This document shows positions 31,930 to 41,144 of a DNA stretch of 43,012 nt, one piece after another. The DNA lies in NCBI GenBank assembly GCA_029865485.1, contig JAOUGT010000007.1, forward strand, positions 1 to 43,012. Direction: 5' to 3'. How positions within the stretch are numbered: the first letter of the stretch is position 1; every line of letters begins with the position of its first letter. Below the pieces are notes generated by a model. It was not told where the DNA came from. It was given only the letters and a program-made list of their open reading frames with translations, and made no database searches. Both the position numbers and the translations under genes were made by a program. Origin of the DNA: Nitrospira sp. (GTDB lineage: Bacteria > Nitrospirota > Nitrospiria > Nitrospirales > Nitrospiraceae).

Positions 31930-32883
31930 ATGAGTGCTGAAAGTGGGGGGACATCCGTGAACGGATTGTTGCACCGGTGTTGCGTCGCGATCATGCTTCT
32001 CGCTGTTGCGGTGGTGTTGCCGATAGGTGTGGCGGCTTATGAGGTTGTTGATGTACAGCACGGGGGGACGATTGAAGGGATCGTGACCTTAAGTGGCGAT
32101 CTTCCGGAACCAAAAGGTTTCAATCTCATTACGTTTCCTGATCCTGTCTATTGTGGGAGGATTTCAAATGGCCGTGGGTGGCGATTGTTGTATGATTTTG
32201 TGGTCGACTCTCACCGAGGCCTGAAGGACGCCATTGTTTTGCTGGAAGGCGTCGAGTCCGGTAAGCCCTTTGACCTATCCGTTCCCTTGATTGAAGCCAG
32301 AGATTGTAAGTTCGAGCCATTTATGACGGTCGTTCGAAATGGGCATGCGGTGGAAGTGATCAATATGGATCCCGTCATGCATGACATCCAGGGGTATGAA
32401 ACGTCGACTGAAGCGGGTAACCGCGTCTTATTCAACACCCCACTGATCATGAATCACCAACATCGGCGTGGCGATCTCTATGCGATGCATAATCATGCAC
32501 CGGGCAAGTCACTGGTTGGGCCAGTGTATCTCAACAAAGGTCGGCGGACGTTTTATATGCAGTGTGGCTTCCATGCCTATATGGAGAGCTGGGCGATGGC
32601 GGTGAATAATCCCTACTATGCATTGACCGATGCCGCAGGGAAGTTCGTGATCGATGGTATTCCACCGGGTACCTACCAGATGGTGGTGTGGCATCCGCAG
32701 ACAGGCCCTGGAACGACAAAGTTTGTTGTGGTGAAGCCAGATGGGAAATTGATCGAAAGGCTGTCATTACCGGCTCCGAAGGGGAATCGGACTGCCTATC
32801 AAGTCATGGATAATCCTCGATTCGGCCTTGAGTCTTTAGGGCATTCCATCGATATCCAACCGGTGGTTGAAACTCAGCAGTAA
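31930..32883 (+). CDS. Secreted cupredoxin / carboxypeptidase-regulatory-like protein (paralogue 3)
   Basis: A 317-residue protein with a signal segment ending near IGVAAYEVV. It is closest to paralogue 2: YCGRISNGRGWRLL, EARDCKFEPF, VMHDIQGYE, MQCGFHAYMESWAMAVNNPY and FVIDGIPPGTYQMVVWHP. The His, Cys, His and Met copper ligands and both extra cysteines are kept. A His-rich loop (MNHQHRRGDLYAMHNH) precedes the cysteine and may bind extra metal. It is followed after 6 bp by the second LolA-like gene, repeating the LolA/cupredoxin pairing seen at 18461-19874. Confidence 0.75.
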   Translation: MSAESGGTSVNGLLHRCCVAIMLLAVAVVLPIGVAAYEVVDVQHGGTIEGIVTLSGDLPEPKGFNLITFPDPVYCGRISNGRGWRLLYDFVVDSHRGLKDAIVLLEGVESGKPFDLSVPLIEARDCKFEPFMTVVRNGHAVEVINMDPVMHDIQGYETSTEAGNRVLFNTPLIMNHQHRRGDLYAMHNHAPGKSLVGPVYLNKGRRTFYMQCGFHAYMESWAMAVNNPYYALTDAAGKFVIDGIPPGTYQMVVWHPQTGPGTTKFVVVKPDGKLIERLSLPAPKGNRTAYQVMDNPRFGLESLGHSIDIQPVVETQQ

Positions 32884-32889
32884 CATTCG

Positions 32890-33531
32890 ATGTGGATGTC
32901 GACAGCGAGGAGAACTTGCAAGCCGGTACTCCTTGTTCTCGTCGTGGTGACCTCGATTTACTTCCCGCACTCGTTCGCAGTAGGTGGCGACAGTCTTTCC
33001 CGTGAGCCGGAATTCTCCGGCTATCTTGTGAAACGGGTCAACGGGAAGCAACACCACGTGCAGGTATTTGGGAAAGGGGATCGGCTGAGGTTGGAGTATA
33101 AGTATGCCATTCGAACGGAACTCGGATTTGCGGCTATTGAAATAATTCGGGTGGATCTGTCGGAGGTGTGGTACCTGCTTCCGCAGCAGCGAGAGTTGTT
33201 GGTCATGCCGTTGACGAGGGAGACCATCCCAATCGGCGCACAATTGGTTGGTGAAACGCAGAGAACACTCATCGGTCCGGCTGTCGTGGCAGATCGCCCA
33301 GCCCAGTTGTTCGACATTCGGACTGAACTGCATGGGATTGAGGAACGATTCTATGAATGGGTAGATGAGGAGATGGGAGTCGTACTCAAATTAGTCAATC
33401 AAGACCATGATTGGTCATTTCAGTACGAACGAATCCGGAAGTCACCTCAACCTGCTCGATACTTCGACGAGCCACCGGGCTACCAGAAACGGCAGGCTTC
33501 CATCGAGAGAGGCGCGAAAGGTAAAGGATGA
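32890..33531 (+). CDS. LolA-like periplasmic protein (paralogue 2)
   Basis: A 213-residue protein whose hydrophobic start (VLLVLVVVTSIYFPHSFAVGG) is a signal peptide. The mature part follows the order of paralogue 1: FSGYLVKRVNGKQHHVQVF, DRLRLEY, IEIIRVDLSEVWYLL, a long insert, LFDIRTEL, and ERFYEWVDEEMGVV. The PGEVSRE motif of the other two copies is not kept. No strong ribosome-binding site is seen. The stop overlaps the next start as ATGA, so it is translationally coupled to the HEAT-repeat gene. Confidence 0.6.
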   Translation: MWMSTARRTCKPVLLVLVVVTSIYFPHSFAVGGDSLSREPEFSGYLVKRVNGKQHHVQVFGKGDRLRLEYKYAIRTELGFAAIEIIRVDLSEVWYLLPQQRELLVMPLTRETIPIGAQLVGETQRTLIGPAVVADRPAQLFDIRTELHGIEERFYEWVDEEMGVVLKLVNQDHDWSFQYERIRKSPQPARYFDEPPGYQKRQASIERGAKGKG

Positions 33532-34889
33532 ATCTCTTGACGATACGACAGTATGCGATTGGCTTCATGTGCCTGATCTGGTTGATCCTTCTTGATGGTG
33601 CGGCGTCGGCAGGAACACCGTCTGGAATTCAAGAAATGCAGGTGCTCTACGATCAAAAAGAATATCAAAAGGTTTTGGAGGAGTTGCCCAAGCTTGACTC
33701 GAATACGGTCGGTTTGCCTGATGTTCGTCGGCTTAAGATTCGCACATTGTTGAGGCTGGGGAAGCCGAAGGAGGCCTTAGCGGACTATGACGATCTTGTT
33801 CGCCTATTAAAAACTGAAGATCAATCAATTCTTCAGGAGGTGGCGCTAGCCTTCGTGGTCGTGCTCACTCAAGATATGCGGGAGCAGATGCGTGGTGTTG
33901 CCTATACGGCTCTTAAAGAATGGCAGAGTCCCCATGCGATTCCCTTTCTGCAAGACGGGCTCAACGACGGGTCCGGACTTGTGCGTGCACTGGCTGCTGA
34001 GGGGTTGGCAAAATTGGATGGAGGGCGCCGATCGGCGCGTTTCCGACAGGCTCTAGAGGATCAAGCCGCTTTGGTTAAGGAAGCGGTTCTCAAAGGACTC
34101 GGTAAGTCCGGCGATGTCTCGGTCATCGGGCTTGTCGAACCGCTATTGCAAGACCCTGAGGTTCGGGTGCGTGTAGCGGCGGCAGAGGCCATGTGCCGTG
34201 TTGGTCACAAACAAGGCTGTGCGTTGTTGGAACAGTCAGGGAAAGCTCCAAATCCTGATGAACGAGGCGCGGCAATTCGCGCATTGGTCGACTTGCAAGG
34301 AGCACAGGTGTCGCCGATTCTGCTCGAAGCCAGCCAGCATAAACAACCATCGATTCGAGGTGTCGCTGCCATGGGGTTTGGATACGTGTCTACGCCACAG
34401 GCACTCGCTGTCTTGAGTAGGCTTCTGAGGGATCCGCTCCCTCCTGTTCGCGTAGCTGCGGCGGTGAGTCTAGGGCAGCTCCACGGGGTCGATGCGCTTT
34501 CTCCGTTGAGAAAGGCTATCGCGGAGGACCCTGATGCGTCCGTCAGGGCCTTTGTGATCGGGGGATTGCTGGAGCAGGGTGAACTGTTTGATGAGTTGTC
34601 TGGACCGGTCACGGTTCTCGCGAATACGAAGGAGCCGGCTGTCCGGACTGCTCTCGCTCGGGCTCTCGCCCGAGCCTCCAAGGAGAACCGAGCTGCAGCT
34701 CATTCAGCGTTGAGAGCGTTGTTCGCAGATACGATGCCTCGTGTGAGGATTGCAGTGCTTAAGTCGATGTCAAAACTGGAGGGTGTAGGGGCCTTTCCGA
34801 TTCTGAAGCAGGGACTCCATGATGAAGACGACGCGGTTCGTGCGACTGCGGGGGGGGAGCTGCTCCATTTGATGTCGATGAGGGAGTAG
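33528..34889 (+). CDS. Exported TPR/HEAT-repeat protein
   Basis: A 453-residue protein with a signal peptide ending near AASAGTP. Residues about 35-110 form TPR-like helices (VLYDQKEYQKVLEEL, LKIRTLLRLGKPKEALADY). From about 120 to the end there are nine or ten HEAT/PBS-lyase-type repeats, each with a P-x-V-R-x-A-A-x-x-A-L-G-like pattern: DGSGLVRALAAEGLAKL, DPEVRVRVAAAEAMCRVG, DPLPPVRVAAAVSLGQL and DEDDAVRATAGGELLHL. Such solenoids serve as scaffolds. In this locus it could organise the oxidase and its accessory proteins in the periplasm. Confidence 0.8.
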   Translation: MNLLTIRQYAIGFMCLIWLILLDGAASAGTPSGIQEMQVLYDQKEYQKVLEELPKLDSNTVGLPDVRRLKIRTLLRLGKPKEALADYDDLVRLLKTEDQSILQEVALAFVVVLTQDMREQMRGVAYTALKEWQSPHAIPFLQDGLNDGSGLVRALAAEGLAKLDGGRRSARFRQALEDQAALVKEAVLKGLGKSGDVSVIGLVEPLLQDPEVRVRVAAAEAMCRVGHKQGCALLEQSGKAPNPDERGAAIRALVDLQGAQVSPILLEASQHKQPSIRGVAAMGFGYVSTPQALAVLSRLLRDPLPPVRVAAAVSLGQLHGVDALSPLRKAIAEDPDASVRAFVIGGLLEQGELFDELSGPVTVLANTKEPAVRTALARALARASKENRAAAHSALRALFADTMPRVRIAVLKSMSKLEGVGAFPILKQGLHDEDDAVRATAGGELLHLMSMRE

Positions 34890-35048
34890 CGTCGCCGGAT
34901 GTTGTTCGTCCTTATGACCGGCTTTCTCGTGAGAGTGATTTTAGCAAGACCTGTTCAAAATATGGCCAGCCTCATCCGCATGACGTCGTCCGTTATGCGA
35001 TGATTCAATGGGTGGATGGTTGACGCGAAGCGTAAGGAGTCATGTCTT

Positions 35049-35894
35049 ATGGCTGTTCGATTGTGGATTGGTACAGCAACGTTCGGCATTCTGTTCAACA
35101 CGTTCCTTCTCTTGGCTGACGCGCAGTCATTGCAGGCCGTCATCGCACCGCCGAAGGGAAAGGATCGTGCGCCGATGGTCGAAATCCCGTCCGGTCCATT
35201 TCCCATGGGGGTTCCCCCAGGGGATCGCGATGGAGGGCGAGACGAGTATCCTCGTCACGAGGTCTTTTTGAATCCGTTTTTGATTGACCAATTCGAGGTA
35301 ACGAACGGTCGCTATTTTGAATTTGTCAAAAGTACCGGCCATCGTGTTCCACAGAATCCAACAAGTCCTACGAGAAATCTTTGGCAAGGTGACACCATCA
35401 CAGAGTCACTTGCCGAACGTCCTGTGATCAATGTTGATTGGTTTGACGCGGATGCCTACTGTAAATGGGCTGGTAAACGACTTCCCACGGAAGCAGAGTG
35501 GGAAAAGGCAGCAAAAGGGACATCCGATCGACGGTTCCCATGGGGGAATGTCGAGCCGACCGCCAAACATCTGAACTACAACCAGCGGTGGATCGGTGAG
35601 AAGACCCTCATGCCCGTCGGAAGTTATGAGGCGGGGAAGAGTCCCTATGGTGTCTATGACATTGTCGGCAATGTGTGGGAATGGGTGAACGACTGGTACG
35701 ACGCACGGTACTATGAGAAGAGTCCGTCAAAAAATCCGACAGGTCCTCAAGGAGGTACGAAGAAAGTGATTCGTGGAGCGGGTTGGCAAAATGAGACGCC
35801 CACAGTCCGGGTCTTTACTCGTGTCGACAGCGACCCGACGATACGTAATGAATCGACCGGGTTCCGCTGTGCCGCCGATATTGGAATAGACTGA
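35049..35894 (+). CDS. Exported SUMF1/FGE-fold protein (paralogue 4)
   Basis: The ATG at 35049 follows AAGGAG and gives 281 residues with a signal peptide (VRLWIGTATFGILFNTFLLL); an ATG at 35016 is possible. The SUMF1 domain has MVEIPSGPFPMGVP, FLIDQFEVTNGRYFEF, PVINVDWFDADAYCKWAGKR, PTEAEWEKAAKG, GNVWEWVNDWYDA, VIRGAGWQNE and TGFRCAAD. The first FGE cysteine is missing. It is the last gene of the plus-strand run after the second oxidase, 159 bp after the HEAT-repeat gene. Confidence 0.85.
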   Translation: MAVRLWIGTATFGILFNTFLLLADAQSLQAVIAPPKGKDRAPMVEIPSGPFPMGVPPGDRDGGRDEYPRHEVFLNPFLIDQFEVTNGRYFEFVKSTGHRVPQNPTSPTRNLWQGDTITESLAERPVINVDWFDADAYCKWAGKRLPTEAEWEKAAKGTSDRRFPWGNVEPTAKHLNYNQRWIGEKTLMPVGSYEAGKSPYGVYDIVGNVWEWVNDWYDARYYEKSPSKNPTGPQGGTKKVIRGAGWQNETPTVRVFTRVDSDPTIRNESTGFRCAADIGID

Positions 35895-35923
35895 GGGACG
35901 CGTCAATAGCCTCGTTCAGTTTG

Positions 35924-36532
35924 TTACATGCCGGGCGTAGCCGGCTCGGGTTCCTCCTGCTTCTTGAAGTCTTCCAGCGGTTGAAAGTTAAGGGGGAGGT
36001 TGAATAGGGAATCCTGGACTGAACGCATTTTGACGTGCTGGTACTCCATGATCCAACTCCCGTCTTTCTTGGCCAACTTCATGGGAAAGTGAATGTCTGT
36101 CGCGAGCCATTGATAGTAGACATCGACCTGCTCGCCTTGCCTCGTCGTGACTTCGTACAAAATGGTCGGATGTCCTTCCCGAACTTCCTGACCGATCTCC
36201 TCCCGCGAGACCTCACCAGGCAATGTTTCACCCACTCTGAGATCCTGTTCAGCGCTGTAAGGAATGGTCTTGAAATGTTTCATTCTGGAGAGGAGGAGCC
36301 AGACGACTTGCTTATCTTTGCGCACGATGCTGACATTCACCGGTCCCATCGTATGGTGCTCAATACGCCACATGCTGTCGCGATAATAGACGTTGGATTT
36401 TTGTATTCGCCCATTAATTTTCGTGATCTGATCTGCAGTAAACTCCAAGGCCTCGGCCGGGGATATTGGTAGGAGGATGCTGCACGCAACCAAGAGCGCC
36501 CGCCACACATGATACCAGCACAATCGTTTCAT
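35924..36532 (-). CDS. LolA-like periplasmic protein (paralogue 3)
   Basis: The start MKRLCWYHVWRALL is preferred because GGAG precedes it; the product has 202 residues. The signal peptide ends near SPAEALEF. FTADQITKINGRIQKSNVYY, WRIEHHT, VSIVRKDKQVVWLLL, GETLPGEVSREEIGQEVREG and VYYQWLATDIHFPMKL align with paralogue 1, including the PGEVSRE motif. It is the second gene of a minus-strand pair with a SUMF1-type gene. This repeats the gene order of the 20451-21966 pair, although the second member there is of another family. Confidence 0.7.
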   Translation of the reverse strand: MKRLCWYHVWRALLVACSILLPISPAEALEFTADQITKINGRIQKSNVYYRDSMWRIEHHTMGPVNVSIVRKDKQVVWLLLSRMKHFKTIPYSAEQDLRVGETLPGEVSREEIGQEVREGHPTILYEVTTRQGEQVDVYYQWLATDIHFPMKLAKKDGSWIMEYQHVKMRSVQDSLFNLPLNFQPLEDFKKQEEPEPATPGM

Positions 36533-36606
36533 CGCACTGACTCCATTGTTCTTGTTCTGTCCTGATTCGATCATTGATCATCTGCATATTGCTATGGGAG
36601 CATCGA

Positions 36607-37506
36607 TTACGGGGCATGCTTGAACGACGACTGTGCGCACCGAAACCCGATTGTCGCGGACCGTTGATTGGGAGAGGCGCCGCCTCTTGTTGCGGTTCTG
36701 AGCATGATTCGAGCGCTCTTCCAGGATCCACCACGAACGCCCTTGTAGCGTCCCGTAGCAGGTCCCGGCGGATCGCGTTCCGGCATATAGGCATAGTAGT
36801 CAGGGCCAAACCAGTCTTGTACCCATTCAGCGACGTTTCCGGCCATATGGTGCAGGCCATAGGGACTTCGGCCTTGATCCAGGGAATCGACGGCAGCGAG
36901 AATGGGGATCTCATGCACATGATGCTGTCCGAACATCGCCAGCGAGGCGCTTGGAGTGGTTTCACCCCAAGGGAAAAGGTTGCCTTCTGAGCCTCGCGCG
37001 GCTTTCTCCCATTCGGCCTCCGTCGGGAGTCTCGCATGTCTTGCTGTGCAGAGATCATGTGCTTCAGTCCACGTCACATAGAGCGCAGGCCACCGTGCCA
37101 GGGTTTCGTCCGGGATGAAATGGATGGTGATGACATGCCAGAGGAGTTTCTGTAATTCGTCCGATGGATGCTGATGTCGTTGCTGCAAGAATAGAAGGTA
37201 TTCCCCGAGACTCACTTCATCCCGATCGATCTCGTAGGTGCCCAGCCAGACGTGATGTTGGGGAAGCTCCGTATCATCGAAGGGGGTCCAGTTGCCATAG
37301 GGCGCAGTGGGGACACTCTTACTCCCGTATGGAAATGTACCGGCGGGGACCGAGACCATCGGGGATGGTCGGGCCAGTTCTGCGATGGCGGTCAAATGGG
37401 GAGCCAATTCCGGTGACGGTTTTGACCCAGCTTCTGTGAGTGTGGAGCTTGCCAGGGTGACGAGGAGCGAAAGAACAGTTGCAGGCCATGTACGACAATC
37501 CAGCAT
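36607..37506 (-). CDS. Exported SUMF1/FGE-fold protein (paralogue 5)
   Basis: The start MLDCRTWPATVLSLLV gives 299 residues and a normal signal peptide; an upstream start adds 20 residues. The SUMF1 domain has MVSVPAGTFPYGSK, YEIDRDEVSLGEYLLFL, ALYVTWTEAHDLCTARHARL, PTEAEWEKAARGSEG, GNVAEWVQDWFG, GVRGGSWKS and IGFRCAQS. It is the sister of the 21088-21966 protein: both share an extended segment between the EID-strand and the DLC/DFC helix and the HVHEIPI stretch. The first FGE cysteine is absent. It heads a minus-strand pair. Confidence 0.85.
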   Translation of the reverse strand: MLDCRTWPATVLSLLVTLASSTLTEAGSKPSPELAPHLTAIAELARPSPMVSVPAGTFPYGSKSVPTAPYGNWTPFDDTELPQHHVWLGTYEIDRDEVSLGEYLLFLQQRHQHPSDELQKLLWHVITIHFIPDETLARWPALYVTWTEAHDLCTARHARLPTEAEWEKAARGSEGNLFPWGETTPSASLAMFGQHHVHEIPILAAVDSLDQGRSPYGLHHMAGNVAEWVQDWFGPDYYAYMPERDPPGPATGRYKGVRGGSWKSARIMLRTATRGGASPNQRSATIGFRCAQSSFKHAP

Positions 37507-37840
37507 ACGATCGCATCCAAGAGTCTCATCGTGGGGCCGGACGGCGCGGCACGATAGACTTGTCATCGACGGCTGGCAGATGCTCAGCCTTGTCCGACGA
37601 CCGTCAGCTTACCACAGTGGCCGATAGGCCTGCATCCGGGTGGACCTGGACGATGCGGCGGCCTTCCTGGTGTCTGACTGCTACGGGAAGACGCATTGTG
37701 CGCATGGGGAGGCTCTATTTCACCGGTGTATTGAGGCGCAACGAAAAGCTTGGGTAGGATAGGTTGTGGCTGCAGAAGAATGCAGGTCGGACAGGTATGT
37801 GCTGGGAGAAACCGTTGATTCTTTTTGGAAGGAGTACCAC

Positions 37841-38875
37841 ATGATTCACTATCGGTCGTTGAAGGATTACCACGTACGCTTCTCTGTTTTGTGTGCTTGG
37901 GCTATTGCACTGATCGTCGCCGTTCCTGCCGGAGCGGACATGACGCCACTCAGCCAGGAGGTATTTCAACGTGCAAAACAGGTGACGGTGGGTATTCTGG
38001 CCGACACGCAGGATCAACGAATGCCGGAGAAGCCAGGAAAGGTTTCGGTTCGAGGCACGGGGGTTCACCTGCGAGACGGCTACGTGGTCACTGCCAGGCA
38101 TGCTGCGGAAAAACACGATCCAACGACCGGTACCATCATCCAAAAGCGAATCCGTATCCTGACGAATGACCTTCACGAGCTTCCAGCCGATCTCGTCGGC
38201 GACAGCGCATTTATGGATGTGGTGGTCTATCGAGTGGCCGAGCCACATCGTTCGAAACTGCAAGCAGGAACATCATTTGTTAGCGGAGACGTTGCACCTG
38301 GGATGGAGGTTTTCACAGTCGGCTATCCGCTTGGCTGGGGGCCGACCATGGCTTTCGGCAGGCTCGGAAACACCAACACCTTCCTGCAGACCGTTGATAC
38401 CCGCTTGATTCAAGCTGACCTATCGGCCTGTAGCGGCAACTCGGGGGGAGGACTCTTCAATGGGCAAGGGGAGATTGTGGGGATCGTCCATGCGGTGATC
38501 CATACCGACCAAGAGGAGACTCAGACCTATTGCAGCCGTATGGCCTTCGCGATCCCAGGTGTGCTTGCCGAGCGTATCGTCAACGCCGCGCTTTCTGGAA
38601 AACCGCTTACCTTTTCCAAGCTGGGTCTCCATCTGACTTCGGTGAAAGATGGCACGAGGCTGCGCGTGGCTGTGAAGGATGTGACTGAACCAGCGAAAGC
38701 GGCGGGTTTGCAGCGACACGATATTTTGTTAGCCATTCAGGACACAGAAATTATCGATGCTGCTCAGCTAAAGAATTTTCTGATCGAGCGTACCACGCCG
38801 GGTCAAGAGGTCTCCATTAAAGTGCGCCGAGTTGATGCCGACCTGACGTTTCATGTGGTGCTGGGCGGCGGGTAA
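37841..38875 (+). CDS. Exported HtrA/DegP-type serine protease with PDZ domain
   Basis: The ATG at 37841 follows GGAAGGAG and gives 344 residues with a signal segment (CAWAIALIVAVPAGAD). The trypsin-like domain carries the triad H87 (VTARHAAE), D126 (FMDVVVYRV) and S201 (CSGNSGGGLF). A PDZ domain follows at about 260-344 (LGLHLTSVKDGTRLRV, AAGLQRHDILLAI). There is a single PDZ domain, as in DegS. The enzyme would degrade or cleave misfolded or signal proteins in the periplasm. Its place next to a two-component system and many secreted metalloproteins suggests quality control for the oxidase system; that is inference. Confidence 0.85.
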   Translation: MIHYRSLKDYHVRFSVLCAWAIALIVAVPAGADMTPLSQEVFQRAKQVTVGILADTQDQRMPEKPGKVSVRGTGVHLRDGYVVTARHAAEKHDPTTGTIIQKRIRILTNDLHELPADLVGDSAFMDVVVYRVAEPHRSKLQAGTSFVSGDVAPGMEVFTVGYPLGWGPTMAFGRLGNTNTFLQTVDTRLIQADLSACSGNSGGGLFNGQGEIVGIVHAVIHTDQEETQTYCSRMAFAIPGVLAERIVNAALSGKPLTFSKLGLHLTSVKDGTRLRVAVKDVTEPAKAAGLQRHDILLAIQDTEIIDAAQLKNFLIERTTPGQEVSIKVRRVDADLTFHVVLGGG

Positions 38876-39104
38876 GGGCAGTTTATCCGCGCGGGATGAA
38901 CAGAACACGTCGGATGAGCTATGCCATTCATGTTCCGCGTCTTGTCATGGTTATCAGACGGCAATGTTTCCAGATTCTCTCCTGCATCGGGTGACGAACC
39001 GGCACTGCCCCAGCATGCAGCTAGGTGTGCTGGATCCTCCGTCCAGCCCCTGGTGTTTTCCTGCGTGCGATGCGTAAAATACAGCATTCTCGCGCGAGGC
39101 ATTG

Positions 39105-41144
39105 ATGAGAATCCGTACTATTCGCGGGCGGATCGTGTGGGCCATTGTGTTGGTCGGATGTATTCCGCTCTTGATCGGGCTCGCGCTGGCCTATGTCTCG
39201 GGCATGCGGTCTCTTCGCGATGTGATCGGAGGCAATCTGCAAGCCATTGCGGTCCAAGTCGCGGATCGAGTCACGATGCTGGTTCAAGCCGAAGTTCAGA
39301 GCGTCAGGTTATTGGGCTCCGCGCCGTTGCGTGTGCGTCAGCCGGTTGAAGCGGCCAACCGGGGGTATCCCGTCGAGTACGAAAGAGCCCAGCGCCTCCT
39401 TTCGGAGCATATGCAGGTTTGGGAAAGGGGAGGGGAGGGTGCTACGCTGCTTATTGACGCTGAACTTTCTCGCTTTCTTCTCGAAACCAAGGTTCGTGGA
39501 GGAGATAAGGTCGTCGGCCTGCTTATCACGGATCAGTATGGGGCGCTGGTGGCGGCAAGCTCTCAACCGGACCAGTACTTTTTCGGCGATGAACCATGGT
39601 GGGAAGCCGTCCATGAGGGGAGCGGCGATCAAGTGCACATTACCAGTCTCATTCCTGAAAATGAGGGGTCGTTCCGGTCTTCCGAAGAGACGATCGATAT
39701 TGCGGTACCGATTTTCGATGAGCGCCAGCATGTGATCATCGGAGCCGTCAAAGCATCATATCGATTCGATACGCTCCTCGCCATGATCAAAAAAATTCAC
39801 ATCGGGCAAACTGGCCATGCCATGCTGTTCGATGATGCAGGAAATCCCCTTGTCTGTCCGATCCTTCCGAGACAAGCTCATCGTATTCCGAGTCAGCTCA
39901 TGGCGATGGTTGTCTCGTCAGAGCCTGGTTGGGGGATTGCGGAGGATGATGGACATGGCGCGACGGATACGGTTGTGGGATACGCGCCTGTTTCCAAGCT
40001 GACGTTGCCCGAGAATCCATGGCATGTCTTTGTGCGCCAACAGCCGGCGGAAAGTTATGCGCCAATTCGCGATCAATTACGGAATTTAGCCATGATCGGA
40101 TTGGTTATGGTGGGACTCCTATGGGCGATCGGCCGGTACGTGGCGACGCGTATTGCTCATCCGATACAAATTCTTCATAACGGTGTCGAGGCGATCAGCC
40201 AAGGGACCTATGATCGTCCCCTCAATATCCATACCGGTGACGAGTTTGAAGAGTTAGCCGCTGCAGTGCATCGCATGGCCGACAGGCTGATGGCCTCGAG
40301 GACCGAACTTGAAGGGCTCAACAAGGACTTGGCCAGACGGGTGGAGGAAAAGACGCAAGAGGTTACCAGACACATGCGAAGCTTGGAACTAGCGGAACGT
40401 CTCGCCACTCTGGGTAAAGTCGCCAGCGGGATTGCGCACGAGGTGAATAATCCTCTGGGGATCATTTTGAATCGGATCGAGTGTATGGAGGCGGACGCGG
40501 CGCGCTCACCGATTCCGGATGCGGTGAGGCGAGATCTTCTTGCGGTCAAGGCTCAGGCGGAGCGAATTTCCAGGGTGACCAAAAGCATTCTGGCTTTTTC
40601 TCGGGGATCCGTATCGACCTTAAAACCTATCGATCTGAATTGTGTCGTGCGCTCGTGCGTCGGTATCGCTGGTGAACGGGTTTCGGCCCTTTCAGTGGGA
40701 CTGGAGTCCAGGCTTGCCCCATTACTGCCTCCCGTCATGGGTGATCGTGATCGATTAGAGACGGTCATCCTCAATTTGATCAACAACGCGATTGATGCGG
40801 TGAACCCTCTGGGAAGAGATGGTATCGTAACGGTTCGAACAAGACCCATGCAGATGGATGGAAGGCTTGGGGTCGAGGTGACGGTGTCTGACAACGGACC
40901 TGGTATTCCAAGTGAGATCATTGGGCGGGTCTTTGACCCGTTTTTTAGTACTAAACCGGCGGGTCAGGGAACCGGCTTGGGGCTATTTCTGGCCTACGGG
41001 ATCGTCGCAGACCACCGAGGACAGATTGAGGTGAAGAACGGAGAGACTGGCGCGCGCTTCTCGGTGGCCTTACCGGCAGTCTGGGGTGACGCGTTGGTCG
41101 AAGAAGAGGGGATATGGGAATCGCAGGAAAAATTCTCATCGTAG
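39105..41144 (+). CDS. Cache-HAMP sensor histidine kinase
   Basis: A 679-residue inner-membrane protein (ATG 39105; a TTG lies one codon earlier). TM1 spans about 9-30 (IVWAIVLVGCIPLLIGLALA). A double-Cache-like periplasmic sensor region covers about 35-320. TM2 lies near 330-348 (LAMIGLVMVGLLWAIG). HAMP follows, then a coiled coil. The H-box SGIAHEVNNPLG has H445 as phosphoacceptor. The N-box NLINNAIDAV, DNGPGIP and GTGLGLFLAYG complete an NtrB-like kinase. It overlaps the response regulator gene by 31 bp, so the two are partners. The ligand is unknown; Cache domains bind small molecules in the periplasm. Confidence 0.9.
   Translation: MRIRTIRGRIVWAIVLVGCIPLLIGLALAYVSGMRSLRDVIGGNLQAIAVQVADRVTMLVQAEVQSVRLLGSAPLRVRQPVEAANRGYPVEYERAQRLLSEHMQVWERGGEGATLLIDAELSRFLLETKVRGGDKVVGLLITDQYGALVAASSQPDQYFFGDEPWWEAVHEGSGDQVHITSLIPENEGSFRSSEETIDIAVPIFDERQHVIIGAVKASYRFDTLLAMIKKIHIGQTGHAMLFDDAGNPLVCPILPRQAHRIPSQLMAMVVSSEPGWGIAEDDGHGATDTVVGYAPVSKLTLPENPWHVFVRQQPAESYAPIRDQLRNLAMIGLVMVGLLWAIGRYVATRIAHPIQILHNGVEAISQGTYDRPLNIHTGDEFEELAAAVHRMADRLMASRTELEGLNKDLARRVEEKTQEVTRHMRSLELAERLATLGKVASGIAHEVNNPLGIILNRIECMEADAARSPIPDAVRRDLLAVKAQAERISRVTKSILAFSRGSVSTLKPIDLNCVVRSCVGIAGERVSALSVGLESRLAPLLPPVMGDRDRLETVILNLINNAIDAVNPLGRDGIVTVRTRPMQMDGRLGVEVTVSDNGPGIPSEIIGRVFDPFFSTKPAGQGTGLGLFLAYGIVADHRGQIEVKNGETGARFSVALPAVWGDALVEEEGIWESQEKFSS

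Noticed and set aside
21088..37506. SUMF1-type genes as true formylglycine-generating enzymes
   Set aside because: The cysteine five residues before GFRC is missing in all five, and no sulfatase gene is near.
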